Positions 8,635 to 17,468 of a DNA stretch of 45,083 bases are shown here, one piece after another. How positions within the stretch are numbered: position 1 is the first letter of the stretch; the number at the start of each line of letters is the position of its first letter. The notes beneath the pieces are model-generated. The model was not told where the DNA came from. It saw only the letters and a program-made list of their open reading frames with translations, and ran no database searches. The position numbers were made by a program, and so were the translations under genes. The stretch comes from Rhodoferax sp. (GTDB taxonomy: Bacteria > Pseudomonadota > Gammaproteobacteria > Burkholderiales > Burkholderiaceae_C). Location: NCBI RefSeq assembly GCF_025356155.1, contig NZ_JANXUQ010000201.1, positions 1 through 45,083 of the forward strand, written 5' to 3'.

Positions 8635-10698
8635 CTACAAGAAGACGCGCCCCTGAATCCAAATCGTCCGACCCGGCATTGGTAGATCGTAGGTAATCCC
8701 CGATCCAAGTTTGCTGGGTTCACGGATATCAATATCAAAGAGATTGCGAATGGAAGCGGAAAAGTCCCAGCCCTTCTTGATGCGGTCTGCGTGCAAGCTC
8801 ACGTCCACGGAGGTGTAGTCCGGCACATCGGGCCGATTGTCACCGGCGGCCCGCTTGCGTTCGGCGACCCAATTGACCTGCCCGCTGACCATCCAATTGG
8901 ACGCAAACCGCCAATCCGCCCGACTGTACACATGCCGATGCGGCGCATAACCGGAGTCTTGCTGCGTTACTTGGTCAATGTTTTGCTGGAAGGCGTAGTG
9001 ACCAGAGATGCGAATGTTCTTGGATGGATCCCACGTGGCCTCCAGCTCAGCTCCACTGCCGTTTTGCTTTCCAGTGTTCTGATAGGTCGTTCCGGCGACG
9101 CCAATCAAATCAGAAATTTCGTGGCGGAAAAGACTCAAACTCGTTTCAACGTTCGGGTCTACCTGCCAAGAAACTACGCCTTCCAAGGTCCTTATTCTTT
9201 CTGGACTCAGGTTGGGACTGCCCAGTGCAACCGGATTGCCTGCCGCATACAGCTCAACAAAAGACGGTGCCCGAAAGGCGGTGCCATACATGAGTTTGGC
9301 GGTCACATTTTGACGGGCTTCCCAGACCAAGGCGAGGCGCGGGTTGGTGGTGCTTCCAAAGTCTGAATACTGGTCATGCCGCACGCCACCGGTCAACGTC
9401 CAATCCCGAGCAAAACTCCATTCGTCTTGCAGATACACGTAGTTGACATTTCTATCGTGGGGTGACAAATAGAGATTGGCTCCACTGGCGGAGTACATGG
9501 GCAATAGCGAAGGCAGTGGGCCATTCAACAGCGTGAAGTTCTTGGTTTCAGTGGTTTTGTAAATATCCATGGAATCAGACCCAAGGCCCATGCGAACATG
9601 GTGGTCTTTAAAGCCCGAATAATCGCCAGAGACCGACACACGGAGTTGCCGCTCCCATTTGTTCGGCGCCCCAATCATGCCGATAGGAAAGGATCCGAAA
9701 AATGCACCATTCGGAAAAAGCAACAGTGGCGTCGTAATCTCGTTGGCCATGTGCATATAAGCCGCTTGCAGCGTAAGGCTCAGGTCCGGCGCAAAATTGG
9801 CGTCGGTCCAAGACAGGTCACTGGTGAACCGCGCGGTACGGGCCTTTCCGACAGGGTCAAGTGCACCAGCGACCCCCGCTCCTACCCCAATGTTGTCGCG
9901 TAAGGTGAAGCCCGCACGCAACCGGAATTTTTCAAATCCGACTTCGATTTGTGCATCCACATCTTCGTGCCCCAGGTTGACAGACCCTGGAGCCAGCGAT
10001 ACCGCAGCCGCAAAGCCCAAAGAGTCGACTCCGGTCTGGGCATCCGCCTGAACGGTACGGCGCTGACCCGAAGTGCGTCCTGCGCTCAGGTAGGCGGCAA
10101 CGTCCAGAGCGCCTACTTTGCCACCGTACTGAAACCAGGCGTCCACGCTATTGAATGCGCCAGCACGCAACCCAACCGACGGGCCTTGTAATTCTTCGCC
10201 AGTCTTGGTGATGATGTTGATCGTCCCGGCAAAGGCATCCGCGCCATACAAGGCAGAGCCGGGGCCGCGGATCACTTCGATGCGCGCAACATTCACCGTG
10301 GGCAGTGACACCGGCGTATCGTTGCGATTGCCCTGGTAAACACTGGTCATGGGTACTCCATTGACCATCATCAGCACATGCGGATTGGAATCCGTCAAGA
10401 TGCCCCGTATCCCGAAGTTGGGGCTGTAAACGGTAGAGCGAGAGACATGGAGGCCCGGGACCGACTCTAGGGCCTCGTCCACCGTCGTGGCGCCCATCGC
10501 GGCAATGTCTTCGGCGGTAATCACGGTGGCCGTCGAGGGTGATTTTCTGAGTAACTGTTTGGTTCCGGTTGAAATGCTGACGAAGCTTTTGTCCCCATAC
10601 GAGAGCACCAAGTCTTCGTTGTTTGCATCCACTTGCGCCCAGCTAGCTCCGGACCACGCCAAAGCCACCCCTACCGATAACAATCGCAACGCATGCAT
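8635..10698 (-). CDS. TonB-dependent outer-membrane receptor
   Basis: This 687-residue receptor has a signal peptide ending SWAQ (about 22), a plug domain at about 45-160 (TVITAEDIAAMG, EALESVPGLHV, VEVIRGP-type IEVIRGPGSALYG), and a beta barrel ending in an aromatic/hydrophobic C-terminus. It would import a scarce ligand with TonB energy. GGAGG lies 6 bp before the ATG. It is 41 bp downstream of the citrate-synthase-fold gene and 195 bp upstream of the binding-protein gene, all on one strand, so co-transcription is possible. The barrel resembles siderophore or cobalamin receptors, but the substrate cannot be assigned from the sequence. Confidence 0.9.
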   Translation of the reverse strand: MHALRLLSVGVALAWSGASWAQVDANNEDLVLSYGDKSFVSISTGTKQLLRKSPSTATVITAEDIAAMGATTVDEALESVPGLHVSRSTVYSPNFGIRGILTDSNPHVLMMVNGVPMTSVYQGNRNDTPVSLPTVNVARIEVIRGPGSALYGADAFAGTINIITKTGEELQGPSVGLRAGAFNSVDAWFQYGGKVGALDVAAYLSAGRTSGQRRTVQADAQTGVDSLGFAAAVSLAPGSVNLGHEDVDAQIEVGFEKFRLRAGFTLRDNIGVGAGVAGALDPVGKARTARFTSDLSWTDANFAPDLSLTLQAAYMHMANEITTPLLLFPNGAFFGSFPIGMIGAPNKWERQLRVSVSGDYSGFKDHHVRMGLGSDSMDIYKTTETKNFTLLNGPLPSLLPMYSASGANLYLSPHDRNVNYVYLQDEWSFARDWTLTGGVRHDQYSDFGSTTNPRLALVWEARQNVTAKLMYGTAFRAPSFVELYAAGNPVALGSPNLSPERIRTLEGVVSWQVDPNVETSLSLFRHEISDLIGVAGTTYQNTGKQNGSGAELEATWDPSKNIRISGHYAFQQNIDQVTQQDSGYAPHRHVYSRADWRFASNWMVSGQVNWVAERKRAAGDNRPDVPDYTSVDVSLHADRIKKGWDFSASIRNLFDIDIREPSKLGSGITYDLPMPGRTIWIQGRVFL

Positions 10699-10739
10699 GA
10701 TTGGCCTCCAAAGTTACAACAACGGTAACAGCAAATTGG

Positions 10740-11549
10740 CTACGCTGTCCAGCTTCTGCGCGGTACTCCGTCATAGACCAGCGACGCACACCGCAGGGGA
10801 AAAGTGGCCGACTCTGGACGCTGAATGGCATCGACAAAACAGGGCGACATGCCAGCTAAGAAGGCGGGCAGCAAATAGAGGTAATACTCCCTGGGCGATA
10901 GACCAATATCCAATGCCAATGCTGCAGCGGCAGCAGCATAATTCATGCGCATCCGCCAACGGCCAACCAACAGCACGGCCTCGATCTCCCTTGCCAAGTT
11001 CAAGTACACACCATTGCCACAACCATTCTCTTCGGCCAAAGCGAAAATCGTGTCATTGCGTTCATCAGGGGCAGACTTGGCGACCGGTCGGCCGTAACCC
11101 CCGATGTTGCGATGGACCCGAAGCTCATCACTGACAATGTCCTGGACGGACTCACCAGACTCCGCTTGCCCTTTGGCGCGCACCAGAAAATCGGCGATCG
11201 CGATATCGATTTGACGCCCATAGATCGCCGCTTCCGAGGTTGCCAACGCAGCGCTCATCGCCAGCGTTCCGGTGCTTCTGGCGCTACCCGCCAAAGCCGC
11301 GACGCGGTTATTCCAAAGCCGCGGATCGGGATAACTGGTGTTGACCCAAATGGCGTGCAAGACTCTCAATTGCGCCGCACTATGCCGTCGCCCGGTGATA
11401 CCAAAAACGTAAAGGTCCATCCAATCCGCATGGCTGAACTCAGCATGCAAATCGTAACCGCGGAAAACCGCGCGCTCACCGGGAAAGCAGCCACCCATGT
11501 CGGTCTTCAGTGGGCCCTCAAACGCCGCCAGCAAGGATGCGTTTTTCAT
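10740..11549 (-). CDS. citrate-synthase-fold protein, degenerate (second of a pair)
   Basis: This 269-residue protein is related to citrate synthase / citryl-CoA lyase. Landmarks are RLWNNRVAALAGSARST, the IGGYGRPVAKSAPDERN segment (the family has GFGHxVYKxxDPR) and ALDIGLSPREYY. By eye the three catalytic positions of the family are changed: the HGGA region reads IYGRQ, the second His is Arg in GYGRP, and the Asp of the VDFY-type motif aligns with Asn in MNYAA. It overlaps the preceding paralogue by 4 bp (ATGA), so the two are probably made together and may form a heteromer. It could be a lyase with altered chemistry or a non-catalytic subunit. Confidence 0.7.
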   Translation of the reverse strand: MKNASLLAAFEGPLKTDMGGCFPGERAVFRGYDLHAEFSHADWMDLYVFGITGRRHSAAQLRVLHAIWVNTSYPDPRLWNNRVAALAGSARSTGTLAMSAALATSEAAIYGRQIDIAIADFLVRAKGQAESGESVQDIVSDELRVHRNIGGYGRPVAKSAPDERNDTIFALAEENGCGNGVYLNLAREIEAVLLVGRWRMRMNYAAAAAALALDIGLSPREYYLYLLPAFLAGMSPCFVDAIQRPESATFPLRCASLVYDGVPRRSWTA

Positions 11550-12370
11550 GCTTTCTCCACCGCTTTTTGTACCGGACCGGGGTCGTTGCCAATGTCTAGC
11601 GAGAAAAATGGAAAGTGGCGATACCCGGTCTCCCCTTGCTCCAGGGCATGTGCAGCGGCTCCTGGTAGACGCAACAACAAACTCAGCATTTCACCGGCGG
11701 TCGGGGTAAAGCCCATGTCGGTCAGAGCGACCGCAATGACACCGGGCATTGCCAGCGGGTGATCGGCTATGGTTTCAAGGCGTTCTCTGCTGTCAGCCAG
11801 CCACTGGGTGCATCCAAGGCCTACGTTCGCCGACAGCGCTGCCAGAGTTTGAAGAACTGGCTGCGCGCACCGCCCTCCGTAGGCTGCGAACCCGGGGGGA
11901 TGCTCGGCTTCGGGCCACACCTGCATCTTGCCTCCCATGGACGGTGCGGCCAGGGCTGTTTGCCATGCCTCAAATACGCACCCGCATTGCGCCCAGAGTT
12001 GCATGGCTTGATACACCTCTCGCGCACCACCGGATACGCCCGCCCCTGCGGCCAATGCAGCCATCAGGGCGGCAGCCGCCGGAGAACCGCCGACACTGGC
12101 GGACATTGCCGCGTGCACGGAAGGGTCGCGCGGACCGGGGTTCGCGATCGCGATGGCCAGTATTTCCAGCGAACGCAACACCGGGCCGGAGGGCCGCTCG
12201 CCGCGAAACAGCAGATACACGTACTCCAAGTACGTCGCCTGCTGCAGTACCTGACCATACACGTCATAGCCACTGCAAAAGCAAGCATTCGCCGTAAAGG
12301 GATTGTCTGGCTCGGCAGACTCTTCCCACAGCTTGCTGCGAATAACATCTTTACCCATCTCTGCGCTCAT
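11546..12370 (-). CDS. citrate-synthase-fold protein, degenerate (first of a pair)
   Basis: This 274-residue protein is distantly similar to the short citrate synthase / citryl-CoA lyase group. FCSGYDVYGQVLQQATYLEYVYLLF matches the N-terminal helical region, VHAAMSASVGGSPAAALM-like sequence the core, and VALTDMGFTPTAGEML the C-terminal helices. The GPxHGGA catalytic-His motif reads AGVSGGA here, and the GFGHP motif reads AAYGGRC, so the usual residues seem absent. It starts 10 bp after the SDR gene and overlaps its partner by 4 bp. With the ThDP enzyme and SDR it forms a tight four-gene unit. The function is unassigned. Confidence 0.65.
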   Translation of the reverse strand: MSAEMGKDVIRSKLWEESAEPDNPFTANACFCSGYDVYGQVLQQATYLEYVYLLFRGERPSGPVLRSLEILAIAIANPGPRDPSVHAAMSASVGGSPAAAALMAALAAGAGVSGGAREVYQAMQLWAQCGCVFEAWQTALAAPSMGGKMQVWPEAEHPPGFAAYGGRCAQPVLQTLAALSANVGLGCTQWLADSRERLETIADHPLAMPGVIAVALTDMGFTPTAGEMLSLLLRLPGAAAHALEQGETGYRHFPFFSLDIGNDPGPVQKAVEKA

Positions 12371-12380
12371 GGCATGCCAC

Positions 12381-13133
12381 CTACAACAGACTCATGCCGC
12401 CGTCGACCACGATTTCTTCGCCCACCATATAGGAAGCCTCATCGCTGGACAGAAAGAGTATCGCCTTAGCAACTTCTTCCGACGTGCCAAAGCGGCGCAT
12501 AGGCGATTTGCCTTGAATCTCTTCCCGGATCGCGCGACTGACTTCGTCCGGCAAACCCAAACGGTCAAACATGGGCGTGGCAATGGGGCCAGGGCTGACC
12601 GCGTTGACACGGATTCCGCGGGGAATCAGCTCAATCGCCATTGAAGCGACCAGTGAGCGTAGTGCCGCCTTGCAGGCTCCATAGACGCTGAAGTTCGGTG
12701 ACGCCAGTTGATTGGTGATGGAGGTTGTGACCACCACTGCGCCGCCGTCCCGCATCAGTTTTACTCCACTTTGCAGCGCGAAAAAGACCCCTTTGAAGTT
12801 GGTGTTCAGCATCAGGTCGAACGCAGCTTCACTCACCGCTTCCAGAGGCGCTGGCGAGGCCACTCCTGCGTTCAAGACAAGAATATCCAGATGGTCGAAA
12901 TCGCTCTTGAGTCTTTCCATCAGGCTGTGGATGTCTTCCAAGTTGGAAGTGTCGCTTTTGCAGAGGATGGCTTGGCTACCTAAAACGCCACGTGCCGCCG
13001 CCAGGCTCTCGTCGCTGCGGCCCGTTATCGCAACTCTGGCCCCGTGTTCTTGAAACAGTTTGGCCGCCGCCAATCCTATCCCACTGCTGCCGCCCGTAAT
13101 GAGTGCCGTCTTTCCGTCCAGTTTTTTCATCAT
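12381..13133 (-). CDS. short-chain dehydrogenase/reductase
   Basis: This 250-residue classical SDR has the cofactor motif TGGSSGIG (about 14-21), LNAGVASP, the catalytic Ser in TTSITNQ, and YGACK as the YxxxK pair. The C-terminal VDGGMSLL is typical. An Arg in the TGRSDES segment after beta-2 hints at NADP(H), which is inference. It lies 8 bp after the ThDP enzyme and 10 bp before the first citrate-synthase-fold gene, so it probably acts on the ThDP product or the substrate of the same pathway. Confidence 0.9.
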   Translation of the reverse strand: MMKKLDGKTALITGGSSGIGLAAAKLFQEHGARVAITGRSDESLAAARGVLGSQAILCKSDTSNLEDIHSLMERLKSDFDHLDILVLNAGVASPAPLEAVSEAAFDLMLNTNFKGVFFALQSGVKLMRDGGAVVVTTSITNQLASPNFSVYGACKAALRSLVASMAIELIPRGIRVNAVSPGPIATPMFDRLGLPDEVSRAIREEIQGKSPMRRFGTSEEVAKAILFLSSDEASYMVGEEIVVDGGMSLL

Positions 13134-13141
13134 AATTTTTC

Positions 13142-14953
13142 CTACTTTTCAGTTCCTAAAGTTTTCATCCGCAAACTCATGGGTGGCACTTCTTCCCCAT
13201 CAATCCGCACATCCAGCAGCGTCGGGCCCTTTCGCGTAAAGATCGCGTCCATATCCAACGCTTCCATGTCTTCGGGCGAACGGATGATGTGGCCCGGGAT
13301 GCCCATGGATTCGGCCTGCATGCGAAAGTCCACGGTGGGGAGTTCGAATGCTGTGGGTTCGGCACCGGCTAGGCGCTGACCATGCTTGACCATGCCCAAG
13401 GCTCCGTCATTGAGGATGACAAATACCACGGTGAGCTGCTCCAACGCGGCCACCGAAATCTCCTGCCCGTTCATCAAGTAACTGCCATCTCCGGTAATAC
13501 ACACCACCGGGCAGCGGGGGTTGCCGCGGGCGCAACCGATGGCCGCGCCGATGGCCCAACCCATGGGCGCAAAATCCATCAACACGCGCAACCAGCCGGC
13601 GTCACCCCGGCGGCGCTTGCCACCGTCGTTGCGGGCCGCATAGTCATGCTGCCGCGCCACACGTCGGTCATGTGGCTGCAGGTAGTGGATGGCCCAGGCG
13701 GTGCTGTTGCCCGCGTCGGCAAAAAAACGGGTTCGCGACGGGCACAGGCGCGACAACTCACGCATGAGTCGCTGGGGTTTGATGGGGGTGTCGTCGGACA
13801 CAAACTTGTTCCGCTCGTGCAGCATGTAGTCTGGGTTCTTCAGGCCAATGGGGGATACGTTCGATAGCTCGGCTTCTGACAACATTTCGATCAGGCGCTC
13901 ACAAACCGAACGGATGCGCCCGCGCACATGCAAGCGCGCCATGGGTGAGCGCAACAAATGGTCCTCCGACGAGTCGATATGCACCAAGCGTTGATTCAAA
14001 ACCGCGTTCGACCAAGCGCCGCTAGTCCATTCACCCAAGGTCGTGCCAATGGCCAGAATCAGATCAGGGTCAGCGCGCAGCACCTGATCCGCGGTGTGGT
14101 GCCCGGCAAAGCCGAAGACGCCGCGGTACAGCCGGTGCCGGGTGTTGACCAGACCCTTACCGTCGGGCGAAGTCACAAAACAGGACTCGGTCATCTCGAT
14201 CAGTTTGATGATGGCCTCAATCGATTCGCCACAGCTATGGCCGCCGCCGATCAGGAACACGATGCGGCCTGCCTGTTTGATTTCCTCGCACAGCGCGCGC
14301 ACCAGCGCATCATCCACCAGGGCCGGCCGGTGCAGCAACGAGCGCAGGTTGTAGGACGGCTCCATGCTTTCTATGGAGGTTCGCAAAATGTCCACCGGGA
14401 TGGACAGGTGCGATGGTCCGCGTGGTGCCTTGGATGCGCGCATCAGCGCATTGACCAGCTTGCTTTCTACTTGGTCGGCGTGCGAGATCAGCGTGTCATA
14501 CCGCGTGCAATGCCGGAACATGCCCAGCGTGTTGACGCCGGTGCAAGCCGACTCCTGCAAAGCCCGTTTGCCAAAGGACGGCAGGGCTGGCTGGCCGGTG
14601 ATGGCCAGCATGGGCACACCGTTGTCGTACGCGCACGCCACGCCGGTCAGCATATTGGTCGCACCCGGGCCAGACGTGGCGCAGCACACACCGATCTTGC
14701 CGGTCTCGCGCGCATAACCGTCGGCCATGAAGGCGGCGCCCGACTCATGGCGCGCCAGCACATGGCGCGGTCCACCGCGGCGTGCACTGCGGGCCAGCGC
14801 GTTGTACAAGGGCTCAATGGCACCACCGGGAACGCCAAACACGTATTCGACGCCAAGCTGCTCGATATAGGCCACGATCAGGTCGGCAACTTCTGCCTGG
14901 CGGATGGAGGGGTGCACGGCTTCCGCGCGGTCTTGCAACGCACTAATGTTCAT
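13142..14953 (-). CDS. ThDP-dependent enzyme of the acetolactate synthase-like family
   Basis: This 603-residue protein, counted from the ATG giving MNISALQDRA, has a PYR domain with VFGVPGGAIEPLY and the cofactor-activating Glu in ARHESGAAF (Glu 70), a central domain, and a PP domain with GDGSYLMNG (488 on) and VILND, the Mg-diphosphate motif. Further upstream in-frame sequence is Arg-rich and unlike the family, so the shorter start is chosen. A basic insert (HDRRVARQHDYAARNDGG) sits between the central and PP domains. The family covers acetolactate synthase, oxalyl-CoA decarboxylase, 2-hydroxyacyl-CoA lyase and sulfoacetaldehyde acetyltransferase; there is no ilvH-like regulatory subunit nearby, which argues against branched-chain synthesis. 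It heads the four-gene block. Confidence 0.85.
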   Translation of the reverse strand: MNISALQDRAEAVHPSIRQAEVADLIVAYIEQLGVEYVFGVPGGAIEPLYNALARSARRGGPRHVLARHESGAAFMADGYARETGKIGVCCATSGPGATNMLTGVACAYDNGVPMLAITGQPALPSFGKRALQESACTGVNTLGMFRHCTRYDTLISHADQVESKLVNALMRASKAPRGPSHLSIPVDILRTSIESMEPSYNLRSLLHRPALVDDALVRALCEEIKQAGRIVFLIGGGHSCGESIEAIIKLIEMTESCFVTSPDGKGLVNTRHRLYRGVFGFAGHHTADQVLRADPDLILAIGTTLGEWTSGAWSNAVLNQRLVHIDSSEDHLLRSPMARLHVRGRIRSVCERLIEMLSEAELSNVSPIGLKNPDYMLHERNKFVSDDTPIKPQRLMRELSRLCPSRTRFFADAGNSTAWAIHYLQPHDRRVARQHDYAARNDGGKRRRGDAGWLRVLMDFAPMGWAIGAAIGCARGNPRCPVVCITGDGSYLMNGQEISVAALEQLTVVFVILNDGALGMVKHGQRLAGAEPTAFELPTVDFRMQAESMGIPGHIIRSPEDMEALDMDAIFTRKGPTLLDVRIDGEEVPPMSLRMKTLGTEK

Positions 14954-15182
14954 ACTGCTTTTTGCTTCCAACGACAAAGAGGAACCCGCTGGGCTGCGGA
15001 TATGGCGTGCCGCAGCATCGCATCGAAATGCCGATGCTGCAACAGTTTGTGGCCTGCCGATGCGCAGAATCGGCACGCGCGCAACAGTGTCTACAAGACG
15101 GATGAAAACCGCCCGCCACCGCCGCCGGTAAAAAGGGCGGGGTTGTCGCCTCACCTCTCTATTCCAAGGAAGCGCTTAAGAC

Positions 15183-15237
15183 AAATGGGCCGCTAGCCCT
15201 CGTAAAATATGATTCAGTAGCTCTTATTTTTATAGCG
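15183..15237 (-). repeat. dispersed intergenic repeat, copy R2
   Basis: On the minus strand it reads GCTATAAAAATAAGAGCTACTG, then TTTTACGAGGGCTAGCGGCCCATTT. It shares the GAGGGCTAGCGGCC core with R4 and the general layout with the other copies. It lies at the 3' end of the LysR gene and overlaps its last codons. The remaining 14954-15182 interval upstream of the ThDP gene shows no convincing gene. Confidence 0.78.
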
Positions 15238-16150
15238 CCTGCCAAAACCCAGGGCGGCCGTAGTGCTGCTTTAAAAAATCGATCCACAGCCGCACACGCA
15301 GCGGCAGGTGCTTGCGCTGGGGGAACACGGCGAATATGCCATTGGGCGGCGCAGAGAACTCGTCCAGCAGCACAACCAAAGCACCGGCAGCGATCTCGGC
15401 CTCCACCTCCCAAATGCTGCGCCAGGCGATGCCGTAGCTGGCCAGGCACCAGTCGTGCAGCACCTGGCCGTCGGAACAATCCAGCGGCCCGCCCGGTTTG
15501 AAGTGGATGACTTCACGCGCGCTCTTCGGCCCCACGCTGAAGGCCCAGCCCCGGGTTTGCGATGCGTCGCTGGACAGGGTGAGGCAATCGAATCGCGCCA
15601 AGTCTTGTGGGCTTTGTGGTGTGCCATGGTGCGCCAGGTAGGCGGGCGTGGCAACGCACAGTCGGCGGTTGTCCGCCAGGCGCACGCTGACCAGGGACGA
15701 GTCGGGCATGTCACCCACCCGCACCGCGCAGTCATAGGCCTCGCCCGCGATGTCGACCACACGGTCGCTGAGGTTCAGCGAGATGGTGACCTCAGGGTGC
15801 AACTCCCGAAACTTGGGCACCAGCGGTGCAACCCTGCGTCGCCCAAACCCGGCGGGTGCGGTGATGCGCAAATGCCCGCTGGCCTTGACGCCGCCGGCGC
15901 TGACACTGGCCTCGGCATTGGCCAGGTCGGCCAGCAGGCGCTGGCAGTCTTCCAGAAAGGCGCTGCCCTCGTGCGTCAGCGTGATGCGCCGCGTGGTGCG
16001 CAGCAGCAGCTTGACGCCCAGGCGCTCTTCCAGCGCGTCCAGTCGGCGGCCCATGATGGCGGGCGCCACGCCTTCTGCATGGGCGGCGGCGGTCAGGCTG
16101 CCGCGGGTTACGACCGACACAAAGGATTCGAGTTGCTTGAGCTTGTCCAT
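15230..16150 (-). CDS. LysR-family transcriptional regulator
   Basis: This 306-residue protein has an N-terminal winged HTH (about 1-60: LESFVSVVTRGSLTAAA, then MGRRLDALEERLGVKLLLRTTRR) and a LysR substrate-binding domain with HLRITAPAGFGRR and DCAVRVGDMPDSSLV. Its start lies 3 bp after the CoA-transferase stop, so the two are co-transcribed. It may control the CoA-transferase/glcB divergent region or the downstream ThDP operon. The last codons run into repeat copy R2. Confidence 0.93.
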   Translation of the reverse strand: MDKLKQLESFVSVVTRGSLTAAAHAEGVAPAIMGRRLDALEERLGVKLLLRTTRRITLTHEGSAFLEDCQRLLADLANAEASVSAGGVKASGHLRITAPAGFGRRRVAPLVPKFRELHPEVTISLNLSDRVVDIAGEAYDCAVRVGDMPDSSLVSVRLADNRRLCVATPAYLAHHGTPQSPQDLARFDCLTLSSDASQTRGWAFSVGPKSAREVIHFKPGGPLDCSDGQVLHDWCLASYGIAWRSIWEVEAEIAAGALVVLLDEFSAPPNGIFAVFPQRKHLPLRVRLWIDFLKQHYGRPGFWQAL

Positions 16151-16153
16151 CGC

Positions 16154-17356
16154 CTATTCAACAGGCTGTTCAAGGCGCACCACGCCGCTGCGCTGCAGGT
16201 CTGCAATCTCGGCAGCGCTGTAGCCCAGGCCTCGCAAAATCTCGACGCCATGTTCCCCCAGGCGCGGTGGGTTCAGCCGCAGGCCAGGCCGTTCGCCCCC
16301 CAATGTGATGGGCAGCAGCGGCACCTTGGTCTCACGTCCATCGGGCAGCGTCATGGGTGCCAGTCCGCCGGTCTGCAGCAGGTGCGGGTCGTCAAACAAA
16401 TACTGGGGGTCGGTGATCGGTGCAAACGGCAGGCCGTGTTTCTCAAACACCGCAGTCAGCTCGGCTGCCGTGTGCTGCGCCATGCGCTCTCGCATTTGGG
16501 GGATCAGCCAGCCGCGCGCGCGCACCCGGTCGTTGTTGGTGGCTAAGCGGGCATCCTGCTGCCAGTCGGCGTATTTAAAGGCCTTGCAGAAGATGCCCCA
16601 CTGCGTGTCGCCCACCACGGCCAGAAAAATCTGCTCGCCGTTCTTGACGTTGAACACATCGTAAATGCCCCACGGCGAAATCTTCTCGGGCATGGGCGCG
16701 GCGGCCTTGGCGGTGACAGCGAACTGCATCATGTGCTGGGCCACGAGGAAGATGTTGTTCTCGAACAGTGCGCTCTGCACCTGCTGGCCCTTGCCCGTTG
16801 TGGCCCGCTGCATCAGTGCGGCCATGGCACCGATCGCACCAAACATGCCACCCATGATGTCGTTGACGCTGCTGCCGGCACGCAGCGGGTCGCCGGGCCG
16901 CCCGGTCATATAGGCCAGGCCGCCCATCATCTGCACCACCTCGTCCAGCGCGGTGCGGTGGTCATACGGGCCGGGCAGAAAGCCCTTGTGGCTGACGTAG
17001 ATCAGGCGTTCATGCAGCGCCGCCAGGCTGGCGTAATCCAGGCCCAGGGCCCGCATGGTCTCAGTCTTGAAGTTCTCGCTGACGACGTCGGCCGTGGCGA
17101 TCAGCTTGAGAACCACCTCACGACCCTTGTCACTCTTCAGGTCAATCGCCAGGCTCTTCTTGTTGCGGTTGAACAGCGGGTAGAAGCCCGCCCCACTGCC
17201 CAGCAGCTTGCGTGTGCTGTCGCCGGCCAGTGGCTCGACCTTGATGACCTCGGCGCCCAGGTCGCCCAGCACCATGCCGCAGGTGGGGCCCATGACCATG
17301 TGGGTGAACTCGACGACGCGAACGCCTTGCAAAGGGAGAAGTTTGGAATCCGCCAT
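16154..17356 (-). CDS. CaiB/BaiF family (class III) CoA transferase
   Basis: This 400-residue protein, counted from the ATG giving [10 protein letters not shown], fits the family length; the longer in-frame extension runs through the promoter region and into antisense glcB and is rejected. Conserved features are [35 protein letters not shown] and the catalytic Asp in [11 protein letters not shown] (about 166). These enzymes move CoA between carboxylic acids such as oxalate, carnitine or succinate and their partners. Divergent glcB and the downstream ThDP enzyme suggest a C2/C3 acid or 2-hydroxyacyl-CoA substrate, which is inference. Confidence 0.92.
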   Translation of the reverse strand: MADSKLLPLQGVRVVEFTHMVMGPTCGMVLGDLGAEVIKVEPLAGDSTRKLLGSGAGFYPLFNRNKKSLAIDLKSDKGREVVLKLIATADVVSENFKTETMRALGLDYASLAALHERLIYVSHKGFLPGPYDHRTALDEVVQMMGGLAYMTGRPGDPLRAGSSVNDIMGGMFGAIGAMAALMQRATTGKGQQVQSALFENNIFLVAQHMMQFAVTAKAAAPMPEKISPWGIYDVFNVKNGEQIFLAVVGDTQWGIFCKAFKYADWQQDARLATNNDRVRARGWLIPQMRERMAQHTAAELTAVFEKHGLPFAPITDPQYLFDDPHLLQTGGLAPMTLPDGRETKVPLLPITLGGERPGLRLNPPRLGEHGVEILRGLGYSAAEIADLQRSGVVRLEQPVE

Positions 17357-17468
17357 GGCCCGCCTTATTACGACTGAATTTGTCACGAATAGATTGATAA
17401 TTATCCATATAGTATTGTTATTACGTATGGAATACAGTAGGTCCCATCTGTACAAAAGGCTTATCACC
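17357..17468 (+). promoter_or_regulatory. A/T-rich divergent promoter region between the CoA transferase and glcB
   Basis: This 112-bp stretch is much more A/T-rich than its flanks. It holds the palindrome GATAATTATC (about 17396-17405) and an imperfect inverted repeat with CCATA and TATGG arms (about 17405-17430). A plausible glcB promoter is TTGATA (17394-17399) with TGTTAT 16 bp downstream. The symmetry would suit a LysR or GntR operator shared by both genes. Confidence 0.45.

Noticed and set aside
13958..15196. A 412-codon plus-strand frame
   Set aside because: It is antisense to the ThDP gene, which has clear cofactor motifs.
15308..16546. A 412-codon plus-strand frame
   Set aside because: It is antisense to the LysR and CoA-transferase genes and has no recognisable motif.
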